The notes below the pieces were generated by a model that was given only the letters and a program-made list of their open reading frames with translations, made no database searches and was not told the DNA's origin. A stretch of 64,000 nucleotides of DNA from Pigmentiphaga humi. GTDB taxonomy: Bacteria; Pseudomonadota; Gammaproteobacteria; Burkholderiales; Burkholderiaceae_B. How positions within the stretch are numbered: position 1 is the stretch's first letter; every line of letters starts with the position of its first letter. The DNA lies in the NCBI RefSeq assembly GCF_900606115.1, contig NZ_UWPJ01000008.1, positions 235,882-299,881 of the forward strand, given 5' to 3'. This document shows, in pieces, positions 25,709 to 35,473 of this stretch. The position numbers and the translations under genes were made by a program.

Positions 25709-26599
25709 TCAGTTCCTCGATATCGATGATTGCGCGGCATCCGCGGCCTGGCGCAGTACGCGCGCCGCCAGCACGCGCGCGAGGTCGCGCCGGTATTCGG
25801 CGCTGGCGTGCAGGTCGCTGCCGGGATCGCAGTCCGCCGCGGCCTCGGAGGCCACGTCGCGCAGCAGCGCATCGTCCAGCCGCTGGCCTTCCAGCCGGCG
25901 CGCCAGTTCGGGGAAACTGCGCGGCACGCCGTCCACGCCTCCCAGGCCGAATGCGGCGCGGCGACAGACGCCGGCCGCATCGACGGTCAATTGCGCGGCG
26001 GCGGACGCCATCGCGAAGTCGCCATGGCGGATCGCGATTTCGTCGAAGGCACAGCCGGTGCCGCGGGCGCCCCAGACCGGCCACTCGATCGCAGCCAGGC
26101 ATTCGGTGTCGCGCGTTTCGGTGAACATGGGCCCGAGGAAGAAATCGGCCGCCTCGACGCTGCGGCGTCCCTCGTCGCGGCTGCACAGGTGCAGCCGCGC
26201 CTGCAGCACCAGCGCCGCCAGCGGCAATTCCGCCGAGGGATCGGCATGCACCAGGCTGCCCCCCACCGTGCCGCGATTGCGCGTCTGGTCATGGCCGACC
26301 CAGCGCAAGGCCTTGGCCACCAGCGGCAGTTTCTCGTGCAGGGCGAGGTCGTATTCCAGGGTGCGCTGGCGCACGGCCGCGCCGGTCTCGACCCGGTCGT
26401 CCATGACGGACAGCGACTGCAGCGCGGAGACGCGGTGGATGTCCACCAGCAGGGCGGGACGCGCCAGGCGCATGGCCATCATCGGCACCAGGCTTTGCCC
26501 GCCGGCCAGCAGCTTGGCGTCGTAGCCGTGCTGGTGGAGCAATTCCAGCGCGTGGTCCAGGCCCTCGGCACGCACATAATCGAATGGAGCGGCTTTCAC
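25709..26599 (-). CDS. Molybdenum hydroxylase FAD-binding subunit (CoxM-like)
   Basis: A 296-residue FAD subunit of the PCMH type. The pyrophosphate-binding motif LLAGGQSLVPMMAMRLARP and the second glycine motif NRGTVGGSLVHADPSAELP are both present; the C-terminal CO-dehydrogenase flavoprotein domain follows. I chose a GTG at 26599 because the family almost always begins MKAAPFDY; no Shine-Dalgarno sequence is evident there, and the frame stays open to 26737, so the start is uncertain. It is the first gene of the five-gene Mo hydroxylase operon and is divergent from the GcvA-like LysR gene. Confidence 0.9.
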   Translation of the reverse strand: MKAAPFDYVRAEGLDHALELLHQHGYDAKLLAGGQSLVPMMAMRLARPALLVDIHRVSALQSLSVMDDRVETGAAVRQRTLEYDLALHEKLPLVAKALRWVGHDQTRNRGTVGGSLVHADPSAELPLAALVLQARLHLCSRDEGRRSVEAADFFLGPMFTETRDTECLAAIEWPVWGARGTGCAFDEIAIRHGDFAMASAAAQLTVDAAGVCRRAAFGLGGVDGVPRSFPELARRLEGQRLDDALLRDVASEAAADCDPGSDLHASAEYRRDLARVLAARVLRQAADAAQSSISRN

Positions 26600-26795
26600 G
26601 ATAGTATGCAGAATGTGGCCGAGCGAGAGAAAAGCTGGCGCCCGGCGAGGTTGGCGCAAGCGCGCCGCGCCTGCGTTGCGGAAGCTCTTCCGCATGGGCT
26701 TGCAGTGTGAGCGCGCCGGATATGCGCGGCAAAGCAATAATCTTCACGTGGCGTGAGTTATAGTCACGCTCGCCCGAGCAGCAACAGGAGACGAC

Positions 26796-27725
26796 ATGAG
26801 AAAGCTGCCCCCCCTCAACGCGGTGCGCGCGTTCGAGGTGGCCGCGCGTCACGTCAGCTTCACCAAGGCGGCGGCGGAGTTGAACGTCACCCATGGCGCG
26901 GTCAGCCGCCAGGTCGCTCTGCTGGAGGAATGGCTGGGCGTGTCGCTGTTCCACCGAGCACCATCCCAGCTCACGCTGACCGAAGCGGGACGCGGCTACC
27001 TGAACGAGGTATCGGCGGTGTTCGACCGCCTGGTCACGGCTTCGATGTACGTAATGCAGCAGGCGGCCCCGATCGTGCTGCGCGTCAACGCGCCGCCCAC
27101 CTTCACGATGCGCTGGCTGATCGCCCGCCTGTCGGTGTTCCAGCGCAAGCGGCCGGACGTCGAGGTGCGGCTCACGACCTCGCTGACGCCGCCCAATTTC
27201 CAGGAGAACTCCTACGACATGGCCATACGCGGACAATACGGCCCGCTGGACGACTGTCGTTCGATTCCCTTCATGACCGAGATCATCGCGCCGGTCTGCC
27301 ACGTCGACCTGCGCGAGACGCTGCGGCTCGACCGGCCGCAAGACCTCGAGGCGCATACGCTCATCAGCTATGCCACCGAGCCCTACGAATGGAGCGCGTG
27401 GCTGGAGGCGGTCGGCGTGCCCGGCCTGAAACCGGCCAACACGCTGAGCTTCGAACAGATGTACTTCGCCTTCCAGGCGGCCTCCGAAGGGCTGGGCCTG
27501 GCGATGGTGCCGCTGTTCCTGGCCATCGACGAAATCCTGGCGGGACGCCTGTGCGTGCCCTTCGGCCCGCTGGGCGTCCAGCGCCGCACGTATTACGCCA
27601 ACAGCGCGCCCACCTCCAAGGCCCATACGCTGACCAGCGACTTCTGCGACTGGCTGCAGCGGGAGGGCCGCGATACCGAACAATCGATCACGGCCTGGGC
27701 GGCAAGCGAAGGCTGGACGCTATAG
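26796..27725 (+). CDS. LysR-family regulator, GcvA-like
   Basis: A 309-residue LysR protein starting KLPPLNAVRAFEVAARHVSFTKAAAELNVTHGAVSRQV, the helix-turn-helix form typical of the GcvA branch, followed by the LTEAGRGYL linker and two effector subdomains (RWLIARLSVFQRKRPDVEVRL, and LGLAMVPLFL). An AGGAG sequence lies upstream of the ATG at 26796. It is divergent from the coxMSL-crotonase-coxG operon, with 196 bp between starts, and is the probable activator of that operon. The effector is unknown. Confidence 0.92.
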   Translation: MRKLPPLNAVRAFEVAARHVSFTKAAAELNVTHGAVSRQVALLEEWLGVSLFHRAPSQLTLTEAGRGYLNEVSAVFDRLVTASMYVMQQAAPIVLRVNAPPTFTMRWLIARLSVFQRKRPDVEVRLTTSLTPPNFQENSYDMAIRGQYGPLDDCRSIPFMTEIIAPVCHVDLRETLRLDRPQDLEAHTLISYATEPYEWSAWLEAVGVPGLKPANTLSFEQMYFAFQAASEGLGLAMVPLFLAIDEILAGRLCVPFGPLGVQRRTYYANSAPTSKAHTLTSDFCDWLQREGRDTEQSITAWAASEGWTL

Positions 27726-27741
27726 CGACGGCAAACGCCGG

Positions 27742-28707
27742 CTACTGCGGCTCGACGCCGGCGTCCTTGACGATCTGGCCATAGCGCCGCACCTCTTGCC
27801 GCACGAATTCGGCGAACTCGGCGGGCGGACGTCCGTCCGGCTCGAAGCCGCCCTTCACGAGCACGTCCACCACTTCCGGCGCCTTGAGCGCCTTCGCCAC
27901 TTCCGCCGCGATGCGGTCCACCACCTGGGGCGGCGTGCCGGCCGGCGCGAACCAGCCCGCCCAGGTGCCCATCACGACGAAGTCGTCGATACCCGCTTCC
28001 TTCATCGTGGGCACGTCGGGGAACTCCTTGGAGCGGCCCTCGCCGGTAAAGGCGATCGGCCGGATCTTGCCGGACTGCACATAGGGCGTGACCGTGGGCG
28101 GCGACAGCATCATCACGTCGACTTGCCCCGCGGCGATGGCATTGAGGGAACTGGCGCTGCCCTTGAACGGGATGTGCAGCATGTCGATCTTGGCCTTCTT
28201 GGCGAAGCCGGCCGCCGCCAGGTGCAGGGCATTGCCGATGCCCGGCGAGCCATAGGTCAGCTCCTTGGTCCTTGCCAGCGCGAGCAGCTCGGAAACGTTG
28301 CGCACCGGCAGGCCCTGGCGCACCACCAGCAGGTAGCCCGTGCCGACCGCGAGGTTGGTAATCGGCACGAAGGTTTTTTCCAGGTCGTACGGAATCTTCT
28401 TGTGGATGAAGGAATTGATGACGAAGGACGGCGACGTATGAAGAATGGTGTGTCCGTCGGGCGCCGCCTTGGCCGCGTCGGCAGTGCCGATCAGCGCATT
28501 GGCGCCGGCCTTGTTGTCGACCACGATGCCCCATTCCGACTGCCTGTCGATCTGGGCCGCCACCACGCGGCCAAGCGTGTCGATGGTGCCGCCCGCCTCG
28601 AAAGGCACGACCAGCCGTATCGGCCTGCTCGGAAAATCGGCCGCGGCGGCCGGGGCGCCAAGCGCCGCCAGCAGCGCCGCCATCATGAACGTACGTATCG
28701 CATGCAT
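27742..28707 (-). CDS. Bug/TctC-family periplasmic solute-binding receptor
   Basis: A 321-residue receptor with signal peptide MHAIRTFMMAALLAALGAPAAAA and Bug motif FPSRPIRLVVPFEAGGTIDTLGR. Two ATGs are possible; I took 28707 because GGAG lies nine bases upstream, rather than 28722, which would overlap that site. It is followed on the other strand by the LysR gene (convergent, 16-bp gap) and preceded by the AraC gene, and may be controlled by that regulator. The ligand is unknown; the large arylacetate-type operon nearby suggests an aromatic acid. Confidence 0.9.
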   Translation of the reverse strand: MHAIRTFMMAALLAALGAPAAAADFPSRPIRLVVPFEAGGTIDTLGRVVAAQIDRQSEWGIVVDNKAGANALIGTADAAKAAPDGHTILHTSPSFVINSFIHKKIPYDLEKTFVPITNLAVGTGYLLVVRQGLPVRNVSELLALARTKELTYGSPGIGNALHLAAAGFAKKAKIDMLHIPFKGSASSLNAIAAGQVDVMMLSPPTVTPYVQSGKIRPIAFTGEGRSKEFPDVPTMKEAGIDDFVVMGTWAGWFAPAGTPPQVVDRIAAEVAKALKAPEVVDVLVKGGFEPDGRPPAEFAEFVRQEVRRYGQIVKDAGVEPQ

Positions 28708-28851
28708 TTCCGTCGTCTCCATATAGGGTATGTGCCGGCCGGCGCCGATGCGCGGCCGTCTCGGCTCTTTGGCCTCGACGAAATATAGGCAGCCGCGCCC
28801 GGCGGCGCCCTACCCCCCAGTGCGGAAACCTACCCCGGCGTCGGTTTATTT

Positions 28852-29703
28852 TCAGGCGAGCAGGGACACGCCGCGCCGGTACTGGCTGGGAGGAATGCCC
28901 AGGTTGCGGCGGAAGAAGCGCGTGAAGTGATGGGGCTCGGAAAAGCCCAGGTTGTCGGCCAGCGCGTTCACCGAGGTCGAGCATTCGACCAGCGACTTGA
29001 ACGCGCTTTCCATGCGCAGCGTATTCATATAGAGAATGGGCGACATGCTGGTGCATTGGCGGAACAGCGAAAAGAAATGCTGCCGCGACAGGCTGTGCAT
29101 GCTCGCCAGTTCCTCACAGGTGATCGCCTGGTCCAGGTGGTCGCCGATATAGCGGATCGCCCGTGCGATGCGCGCGTCCGGCCGGTTGCCCATCTTGATG
29201 CGGTAGGTATCGATCCAGTTGCGTCGCAGCGCGAACAAGTGGGTGACGGCGAGCATGAAATCGGACAGCGCGGCCTCCACTGCGCGGTTCGGCAGGCCGG
29301 TGGGCGCCGCGCCCAGCACTTCCATGATGAGCCGGTCCACCAGCCTGCGCAGGGAAAGCGGCTGGGCGACCTGCGCTGCCGGAAAGAAATCGGGCATGCC
29401 GCTGCCCGACAGCAGCGGATCGTGCTCGGCCAGCCAGGCCGGCTCCATACAGAGCACGAGCACCACCGTACGCTCGCCGGGCAGCGGCTGCAGCTTGGCA
29501 TGCGGCTCCCAGGCATTGACGAGCACCAGGGAATCCGACGTCAGCCGCACGGTGCGGCCACGTACCGTATACGACGCGTCGGCGCCGCCGGCCTTGACCA
29601 GCACGTGGCACTGCGGATGAGCATGGGTTACCAGGTCATGATCGGAATCGAGCAGGGATGCCCGTCCGAACGCACCCTGATAAAGCCTCACGGCCTTGGT
29701 CAT
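28852..29703 (-). CDS. AraC-family transcriptional regulator
   Basis: A 283-residue regulator. The N-terminal cupin-like sensing part includes HPQCHVLVKAGG and LVNAWEPH. The C-terminal double helix-turn-helix starts near residue 180: ITCEELASMHSLSRQHFFSLFRQ, then VNALADNLGFSEPHHFTRFFRRNLGIPPSQYRRG, the AraC signature. I chose the ATG at 29703 with CGGAGACAGGA ahead of it; the frame is open to 29817. It stands between the Bug gene at 27742 and the divergent + strand operon beginning at 30050, and is the best candidate regulator for that operon. Confidence 0.9.
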   Translation of the reverse strand: MTKAVRLYQGAFGRASLLDSDHDLVTHAHPQCHVLVKAGGADASYTVRGRTVRLTSDSLVLVNAWEPHAKLQPLPGERTVVLVLCMEPAWLAEHDPLLSGSGMPDFFPAAQVAQPLSLRRLVDRLIMEVLGAAPTGLPNRAVEAALSDFMLAVTHLFALRRNWIDTYRIKMGNRPDARIARAIRYIGDHLDQAITCEELASMHSLSRQHFFSLFRQCTSMSPILYMNTLRMESAFKSLVECSTSVNALADNLGFSEPHHFTRFFRRNLGIPPSQYRRGVSLLA

Positions 29704-30049
29704 TCCTGTCTCCGCTGTTCGAGATGCGTTTTCGCGAATTCTTTTCCGCCGCGGAAAGGCCGGCGTCATGCGTGAGGGTTTCGAGAATATCCATAAACGC
29801 GGCCCCGATCCAGCCACGTCCGCGAGCCCGGCCGGCCCGCGTCAGTTTTTTTCACGAGGAGGGGGCAGCCGGTGATTTTTCTTATCGCCGGGCAGCGCCG
29901 GCGCCCGGTCGCACTGGGAGTATCCCGCCCCTGTTCGCGCCATCCGCGAGATTCAGACTGGAGGGTATGGCGAGAACGCGCAATGGATTCCTATCATCGC
30001 GCCAGCCCGGTTCCGCGGCGAACTCATCAGCGAGGCGGCGAAGACATCC
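29704..30049. other. 346-bp divergent intergenic region ahead of the ThDP/DpgC-type operon
   Basis: No gene is supported here. The only feature is a short AT-richer patch around 29845-29885 (runs of T next to GAGGAGG) that could contain promoter elements for the + strand operon, presumably with the AraC binding site. No clear inverted repeat or consensus -35/-10 pair was found. Confidence 0.4.
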
Positions 30050-31783
30050 ATGCAACACTCCCCCAGCGACCAGACCCAGATAACGGCCGGCTTCCTGCTG
30101 GAAGGCCTGGCCGAGATCGGCGTCGACTACCTGTTCTGCAACATGGGCACCGACCATGCCCCCATCATCGAAGAGCTGGCGCGCCGGCGGGAACGCGGCT
30201 CGAAGTCGCCCGCCGTCATACGCTGTCCCCACGAGAATACGGCGGCGCACATGGCGGCCGGCTATGCGCTGGTAACCGGGCGCGGCCAGGGCGTGCTGGT
30301 GCACGTCGACGTGGGCACGGCCAACTGCGCGATGGCGATGCACAACCTGTTCCGCAGCCGGCTGCCCGTGCTGCTGATGGCAGGCAAGGCGCCGTTCACC
30401 GCGGCCGGCGAATTGCCGGGCTCGCGCGACAACTACGTGCACTACATCCAGGAACCGTTCGACCAGGGCAGCCTGGTGCGCCCCTTCGTGAAGTGGGAGT
30501 GGACGCTGCCGTCCGGCGTAGTGGCGAAAGAAGCGCTGCGGCGCGCGCACACCTTCATGCACAGCGAGCCGCAGGGGCCGGTCTACCTGATGCTGCCGCG
30601 CGAAACGCTGGCCGAGTCCTGGCCGGCGGACAGCGCCCGCTCCTATCCGGAATCCCAGTACGGTCCGCTGGCATCCACGGGCGCGGACCCCGTGCAGCTG
30701 GAGAAAACGGCAACGCGCCTGCTGGCCGCGGAACGGCCGGTGCTGGTCACCTCGTTCGGCGGGCGCAACCGCGCCACCTCGGCCGCCATCGAACGGCTCG
30801 CCCGGCTGGCCGGCATTCGCGTCTTCGAGTCGAATCCGGTCAACAACATTTCGCACGAAGGGCCGAACTTCTGCGGTTTCCAGCCCGGCGGCGCGGTCGA
30901 ATCGGCAGACGTCGGCCTGCTGGTCGATACCGACGTGCCCTGGTTCTCGCGCGATGTCCGCCCCGACCCCGAGACCTTCTGGGCGCAGATCGACGTGGAC
31001 GTGCTCAAGTCCGCCTCGCCGATGTGGAGCTTTCCCGCCAACGCCCGCTTCCCGGGCGACAGCGCCCGCATCCTCGAACAGCTTGCCGACGCCGTCGAAG
31101 CACGCGCGGATCCGTCGTTCTCGGCGCGCGTGGCATCGCGCAACGCGAAGATCGCCGAAGAAATCGAACGCCGGCGCGACAAGGCGCTCGGCCTGGCGGC
31201 CGACCCCGGCAGCGCCGGCCGAATCAATCCGCACTTCCTGTTCGCCGAGCTCGGCCGCAGGCTCGCGCCCGAAGACATCGTCTTCAACGAGGCCATCCGC
31301 AACTCGCCGGCCCTGAATATGCAGTTGCGCCGTCCGCTGCCCGGCACGCTGGTGCGGGTCGGCGGCGGCGGCCTGGGGGCATCGGGCGGCATGGCGCTGG
31401 GCGCGCGCCTGGCCGCTCCCCACATCATGGCCGTGCAGGTGGTCGGCGACGGCAGCATGTACTTCAACAACCCCAGTTCGGTGCTCGCGGTGTCGGCCAG
31501 CCAGGGGCTGCCGATACTGGTCGTCGTGGTCGACAACGGCGGCTGGTCGGCGGTGAAGGAATCGACCTTGCGGGTCTACCCGGACGGCAGCGCCAGGCGG
31601 CTCGACGCCTACGAGGCCGAACTGCCGGCGCAGGCCGACTTCGCCAAGCTGGGCGAGGCGTTCGGCGCCTATGGAGAACGCCTCGACGACCCCAGCCAGG
31701 TCGGCGCGGCGCTCGACCGCTGCATCGAGCAGGTCGAGGCGGGACGCTCGGCCGTCCTGCACGTCAACGTCACCAGAATCTGA
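30050..31783 (+). CDS. Thiamine diphosphate-dependent enzyme (acetolactate synthase/benzoylformate decarboxylase superfamily)
   Basis: A 577-residue ThDP enzyme of the decarboxylase/acetolactate synthase superfamily. The three domains are in the usual order: PYR domain with the ylide-forming Glu62 (PHENTAAHMAAGYA), central Rossmann-like domain, and PP domain with the metal/ThDP motif GDGSMYFNN from residue 466. It differs from biosynthetic acetolactate synthases in the absence of a regulatory subunit gene and in its catabolic neighbours. It is the first gene of the + strand operon and is followed after 23 bp by a Bug receptor gene. A 2-oxo acid decarboxylase or lyase role, for example on an arylglyoxylate, is my inference; this and the second ThDP enzyme at 35474 may act on different intermediates. 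Confidence 0.85.
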   Translation: MQHSPSDQTQITAGFLLEGLAEIGVDYLFCNMGTDHAPIIEELARRRERGSKSPAVIRCPHENTAAHMAAGYALVTGRGQGVLVHVDVGTANCAMAMHNLFRSRLPVLLMAGKAPFTAAGELPGSRDNYVHYIQEPFDQGSLVRPFVKWEWTLPSGVVAKEALRRAHTFMHSEPQGPVYLMLPRETLAESWPADSARSYPESQYGPLASTGADPVQLEKTATRLLAAERPVLVTSFGGRNRATSAAIERLARLAGIRVFESNPVNNISHEGPNFCGFQPGGAVESADVGLLVDTDVPWFSRDVRPDPETFWAQIDVDVLKSASPMWSFPANARFPGDSARILEQLADAVEARADPSFSARVASRNAKIAEEIERRRDKALGLAADPGSAGRINPHFLFAELGRRLAPEDIVFNEAIRNSPALNMQLRRPLPGTLVRVGGGGLGASGGMALGARLAAPHIMAVQVVGDGSMYFNNPSSVLAVSASQGLPILVVVVDNGGWSAVKESTLRVYPDGSARRLDAYEAELPAQADFAKLGEAFGAYGERLDDPSQVGAALDRCIEQVEAGRSAVLHVNVTRI

Positions 31784-31806
31784 AACGACAAAACGAGGAG
31801 ACCACC

Positions 31807-32775
31807 ATGCATACGCAGAATCGGCGCAAGACGACCATCCTGGCCACGCTGGGCATCCTGGCCGCATGGGCTTCGCCGGCCTGGCCGGCCGCGGCCTATC
31901 CTTCCAAGCCGATCCAGATCGTCGTGCCCTATGCGCCCGGCGGTTCGACCGATTTCGCCGCCCGCAATCTCGCGGTGGGGCTGGAGCGCAGGCTGGGCCA
32001 GACGGTGGTGGTGGTCAACCGCCCCGGCGCCAGCGGCACCATAGGCGTCATGTCGGTAGCGCGCGCCGAAGCCGACGGCCATACCCTGCTGCTGGGCCTG
32101 AATACCGAGATGGTCATCATCCCGCAGATACGCAAGGTCTCGTACACGCTGGATGATTTCGAGCCCATCGCGATGGTGGGTTCCACCGCGCTGGTCCTGA
32201 TCGGCCGCAAGAACTTCAAGTCCAACGATTTCGCCGGCCTGCGCCGGGAGATCGCCCTGCAGCCGGGCAACTACAGCTTCGGCGGCGCGGTCGGCAGTCC
32301 CGCGCACCTGGCCGGGGAATGGCTCAAGCGGTCCACCTCCCTGGACATCCGGCACGTCCCGTACAAAGGCGGGGCCCAGGCGGCCAACGACGTGGCGGGC
32401 GGACACCTGGACCTGTACTTCTCGGGCATCCTGCCGTCCAAGGCCCTGATCGACGCCGGCGAGATCAAGGCCTACGCGGTGACCAGCGAGAAGCGGTCGC
32501 CCGTGCTGGCGGCCGTGCCCACTTTCAAGGAGGCCGGCCTGGACGACTTCGTCATGGCGAACTGGAGCGGCCTGTTCGCGCCGCGCGGCACGCCGCCCGC
32601 GGTGCTCGACCGCCTGACGCGGGCCGTGCGCGAAACGATGCAGGAACCCGCGTTCCGCGCCGCCATGGAGAAAGAAGGCATCGACATTCCCGACACGGAC
32701 GCGCCGGCCGCCTTCCTCCAGCAGGAGCAAAGCAAGTTCGGACAACTGATCAAGTCGCTGAACCTGGCGCTCTAG
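31807..32775 (+). CDS. Bug/TctC-family periplasmic solute-binding receptor
   Basis: A 322-residue receptor. The signal peptide covers residues 1-28 (TTILATLGILAAWASPAWPA) and the mature protein begins YPSKPIQIVVPYAPGGSTD, the canonical Bug loop. GAGGAG lies seven bases before the ATG. It is the second gene of the operon, between a ThDP enzyme and a CoA ligase, which points to capture of the operon's substrate in the periplasm. A second Bug gene follows three kb on; the two are only moderately alike, so they may bind different acids. Confidence 0.92.
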   Translation: MHTQNRRKTTILATLGILAAWASPAWPAAAYPSKPIQIVVPYAPGGSTDFAARNLAVGLERRLGQTVVVVNRPGASGTIGVMSVARAEADGHTLLLGLNTEMVIIPQIRKVSYTLDDFEPIAMVGSTALVLIGRKNFKSNDFAGLRREIALQPGNYSFGGAVGSPAHLAGEWLKRSTSLDIRHVPYKGGAQAANDVAGGHLDLYFSGILPSKALIDAGEIKAYAVTSEKRSPVLAAVPTFKEAGLDDFVMANWSGLFAPRGTPPAVLDRLTRAVRETMQEPAFRAAMEKEGIDIPDTDAPAAFLQQEQSKFGQLIKSLNLAL

Positions 32776-32881
32776 GACAAAAATCCGACTCTGGGGTAGG
32801 TCGCAGGACTGGACGGTAGGGTGTCGGCGGGGATGCATCCCTATCATTTTCGCTATCGATTCCGACACCATAGATAGCGGC

Positions 32882-34426
32882 GTGCTGACCCTTCCCCACC
32901 TCTTGCAGAACACAGTCCAGGCCTACGGCAGGCGCCGGGCGATCATCGACCCGGCGGGCGAGCTGTCCTGGAACGAATACCTCGAACGCGTCGCGCGCAC
33001 CGCCGGCCTGCTGCGCGGCCTGGGCCTCGCGCCCGGCCACCGTTTCGCCACCCTGTGCCGGAACTCGGTGCGCCATGCGCAGCTGCTGCTGGCGGGGTTC
33101 TGGGCCGGCGTCGTTCCCGCCCCGCTGAACTTCCGGCTGGCCCCGGCCGAACTCGACGCCATGCTCGAAGACGCCGGCTGCGGCGCCATCATGGCCGACG
33201 AGGAATTCGCGCCGCTGTTCGAGCGCGCGCCCTTGTCGCGCTGGCGCGATCGCGTGGTGCTGGTCGCGGCTGCCCCCGCTTCGGGCGCCTTGCCCGCCAT
33301 GGATGCCCTGCTGGAGGCGAGTCCGCGCCTGGCGGCGCATGAAAGCCGCGAGAACGACGTGGCGCTGCTGCTGTACACCGGGGGAACCACCGGCCGCGGC
33401 AAGGGCGTACGGCTCACCCACCGCAACATCGTGGCCAATGCGCTGCAGCTGGCGCGGGTCATGGCGCCCGGACCGGACGACGTCTACCTGCACGTATCGC
33501 CCATGTTCCACTCCACCGACCTGAAGGCCACGGTGGTGACCATGTTCGGCGGCGGCCACGTCTATCTGAACGAATTCTCGCCGCGCAGCGTGCTCGAAGC
33601 GATCGAGCGCAACGGCGTGACGATCGCCAGCCTGGTTCCCACCATGATCGTCGGCATCCTGAAAGAGGCCGACCCGCGCAGCCACGACCTGTCCCGGCTG
33701 CGGCTGATCAGCTATGGCACGGCTCCCATGGACGAGCAATGGCTGCGCAAGGCCATGGCCAGCTTCGGGCACGTCGGCTTCCACCAATGCTACGGACTGA
33801 CCGAGACCTCTCCCTATCTGGCCATCCTGGACGAGGCCGGGCACCGGCTCGGCCTGGACGCGCGCCCCGATCTGCTGCGGTCGGCCGGCAGGCTGCTGCC
33901 GGGCACCATGGTCCGCTTCGTCGACGACGAAGGCCGCGACGCCGCCCCTGGCGAGCCCGGCGAGATTCTCGTCGGCGGCCCGCAGGTGGCCGACGGCTAT
34001 CACAACCGCCCGCAGGAAAACGCGACGGCCTTCCGCGACGGGTGGCTGCACACCGGCGACGTCGGCCGCCTGGACCAGGACGGCTACCTGCACATTCTCG
34101 ACCGCAAGAAGGACATGGTCATCACCGGCGGCGAGAACGTCTACACGCGCGAAGTGGAAGCCGTGCTGCAGCGTTTTCCCGGCATCGCCGACGCGGCGGT
34201 GCTGGGCGTGCCCGACGCGAAATACGGCGAGGCGCTGCTGGCCGCGATCGTGCCCGCCGGCGCGCCGCCCGCGCCGGAAGACATCATCCGCTTCTGCCGC
34301 GACCACCTGGGCGGATACAAGATCCCGCGCCGGTTCATGTTCGTGGAGGCGTTCCCGCGCTCGCCGCTGGGCAAGATCCGCAAGCACGAACTGCGCGACA
34401 TCTACCTGGCCTCCGGGCCGGCATGA
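32882..34426 (+). CDS. Acyl/aryl-CoA ligase (AMP-dependent synthetase), copy 1
   Basis: A 514-residue ANL-superfamily ligase. The P-loop YTGGTTGRGKGV, the SYGTAPM and YGLTETSPY motifs, the hinge motif HILDRKKDMVITGGENVY with EVE after it, and the C-terminal lysine in SPLGKIRKHEL are all intact, so adenylation and thioesterification should both work. It starts at GTG 32882 with no obvious Shine-Dalgarno sequence. It is about 60% like the ligase at 41551 by eye, including identical stretches around the P-loop. In this operon it would activate an aromatic or arylacetic acid to the CoA thioester needed by the DpgC-like oxygenase. Confidence 0.9.
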   Translation: MLTLPHLLQNTVQAYGRRRAIIDPAGELSWNEYLERVARTAGLLRGLGLAPGHRFATLCRNSVRHAQLLLAGFWAGVVPAPLNFRLAPAELDAMLEDAGCGAIMADEEFAPLFERAPLSRWRDRVVLVAAAPASGALPAMDALLEASPRLAAHESRENDVALLLYTGGTTGRGKGVRLTHRNIVANALQLARVMAPGPDDVYLHVSPMFHSTDLKATVVTMFGGGHVYLNEFSPRSVLEAIERNGVTIASLVPTMIVGILKEADPRSHDLSRLRLISYGTAPMDEQWLRKAMASFGHVGFHQCYGLTETSPYLAILDEAGHRLGLDARPDLLRSAGRLLPGTMVRFVDDEGRDAAPGEPGEILVGGPQVADGYHNRPQENATAFRDGWLHTGDVGRLDQDGYLHILDRKKDMVITGGENVYTREVEAVLQRFPGIADAAVLGVPDAKYGEALLAAIVPAGAPPAPEDIIRFCRDHLGGYKIPRRFMFVEAFPRSPLGKIRKHELRDIYLASGPA

Positions 34427-34473
34427 CCGCCCCCCACGCACACAAGACGAGACAAGACAACGAGGAGACCATC

Positions 34474-35463
34474 ATGCATGCATTCCGCCATGGCCGGCGC
34501 CTCGCCGCCCTCCTGCTCACGCTCGCCGCATCGGCCCCGCTCGCGCAAGCCGCGGAGCCCGCCTGGCCGCAGCGCCCCGTGCGCCTGCTGGTGCCCTACG
34601 CGGCCGGCGGCTCGACCGACATCGCCAGCCGGTTGATCGCCCAGCGGCTGGCGCAGACGCTGGGCCAGCCGGTCGTGGTCGAGAACCGCGCCGGCGCGGC
34701 CGGATCGGTGGGCGCGGCCTATTTCGCCAAGGCATCGCCCGACGACCACTTCTTCATGATGATCACGCCGTCGCAATTGTCGATCAACCCCTACCTGTAC
34801 AAGACCGACCTCGGCTACGACGCCGACAAGGACTTCGTGGCGATCGGCCTGGCCACCCAGACCCCGAACGCCATCGTGGTATCGCCCTCGCTCAACGTGA
34901 AGTCGCTGGGCGAACTGGTCGAATACGCACGCGCCAACCCGCGCAAGGTGGCCTACTCCAGCGCCGGCATCGGCAGCACCGGCCACCTGCTCAACGAGCT
35001 GATCAAGACCCTGACCAAGATCGACATCCTGCACGTTCCCTATCGCGGCAACGGCCCGGCCATGCAGGCGCTGCTGGCCGGCGAAGTCCAGTTCAACACC
35101 GACAACCTGCCCCAGCTGCTGCCGCAGATCCAGGCCGGCAAGGTGCGGCCCATCGCCGTCACCACGCGCGAACGCTGGTTCCAGCTTCCCGACGTGCCCA
35201 CCGTGGCCGAGGCCGGCTACCCGAGCCTGGCCACCAGCGTGTGGTTCGGCATGGTCGGGCAGGCCAGCCTGCCCAAGCCGGTGGTGGCGCGCATGAACCA
35301 GGCGCTCAATACCGTGCTGACCGATCCGGCCTTCGTCGAGAAGCTCAAGGAAGTCAGCCTGGAAGCCACGCCCAGCACGCCCGAGGAGATGGCCGCCCAC
35401 GTCCGCGCCGAGGCGCAGCGGTGGGCCAAGGTCATCAAGGAATCCGGCGCCACCGCCGACTAG
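34474..35463 (+). CDS. Bug/TctC-family periplasmic solute-binding receptor
   Basis: A 329-residue receptor with signal peptide (LAALLLTLAASAPLAQA) and Bug loop WPQRPVRLLVPYAAGGSTDIASR. GAGGAG precedes the ATG at 34474 by six bases. It lies between CoA ligase 1 and the second ThDP enzyme, 10 bp before the latter. This is the second Bug receptor within one operon, an arrangement suggesting two related substrates or a receptor with a sensory role. Confidence 0.92.
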   Translation: MHAFRHGRRLAALLLTLAASAPLAQAAEPAWPQRPVRLLVPYAAGGSTDIASRLIAQRLAQTLGQPVVVENRAGAAGSVGAAYFAKASPDDHFFMMITPSQLSINPYLYKTDLGYDADKDFVAIGLATQTPNAIVVSPSLNVKSLGELVEYARANPRKVAYSSAGIGSTGHLLNELIKTLTKIDILHVPYRGNGPAMQALLAGEVQFNTDNLPQLLPQIQAGKVRPIAVTTRERWFQLPDVPTVAEAGYPSLATSVWFGMVGQASLPKPVVARMNQALNTVLTDPAFVEKLKEVSLEATPSTPEEMAAHVRAEAQRWAKVIKESGATAD

Positions 35464-35473
35464 GAGCCAGCAG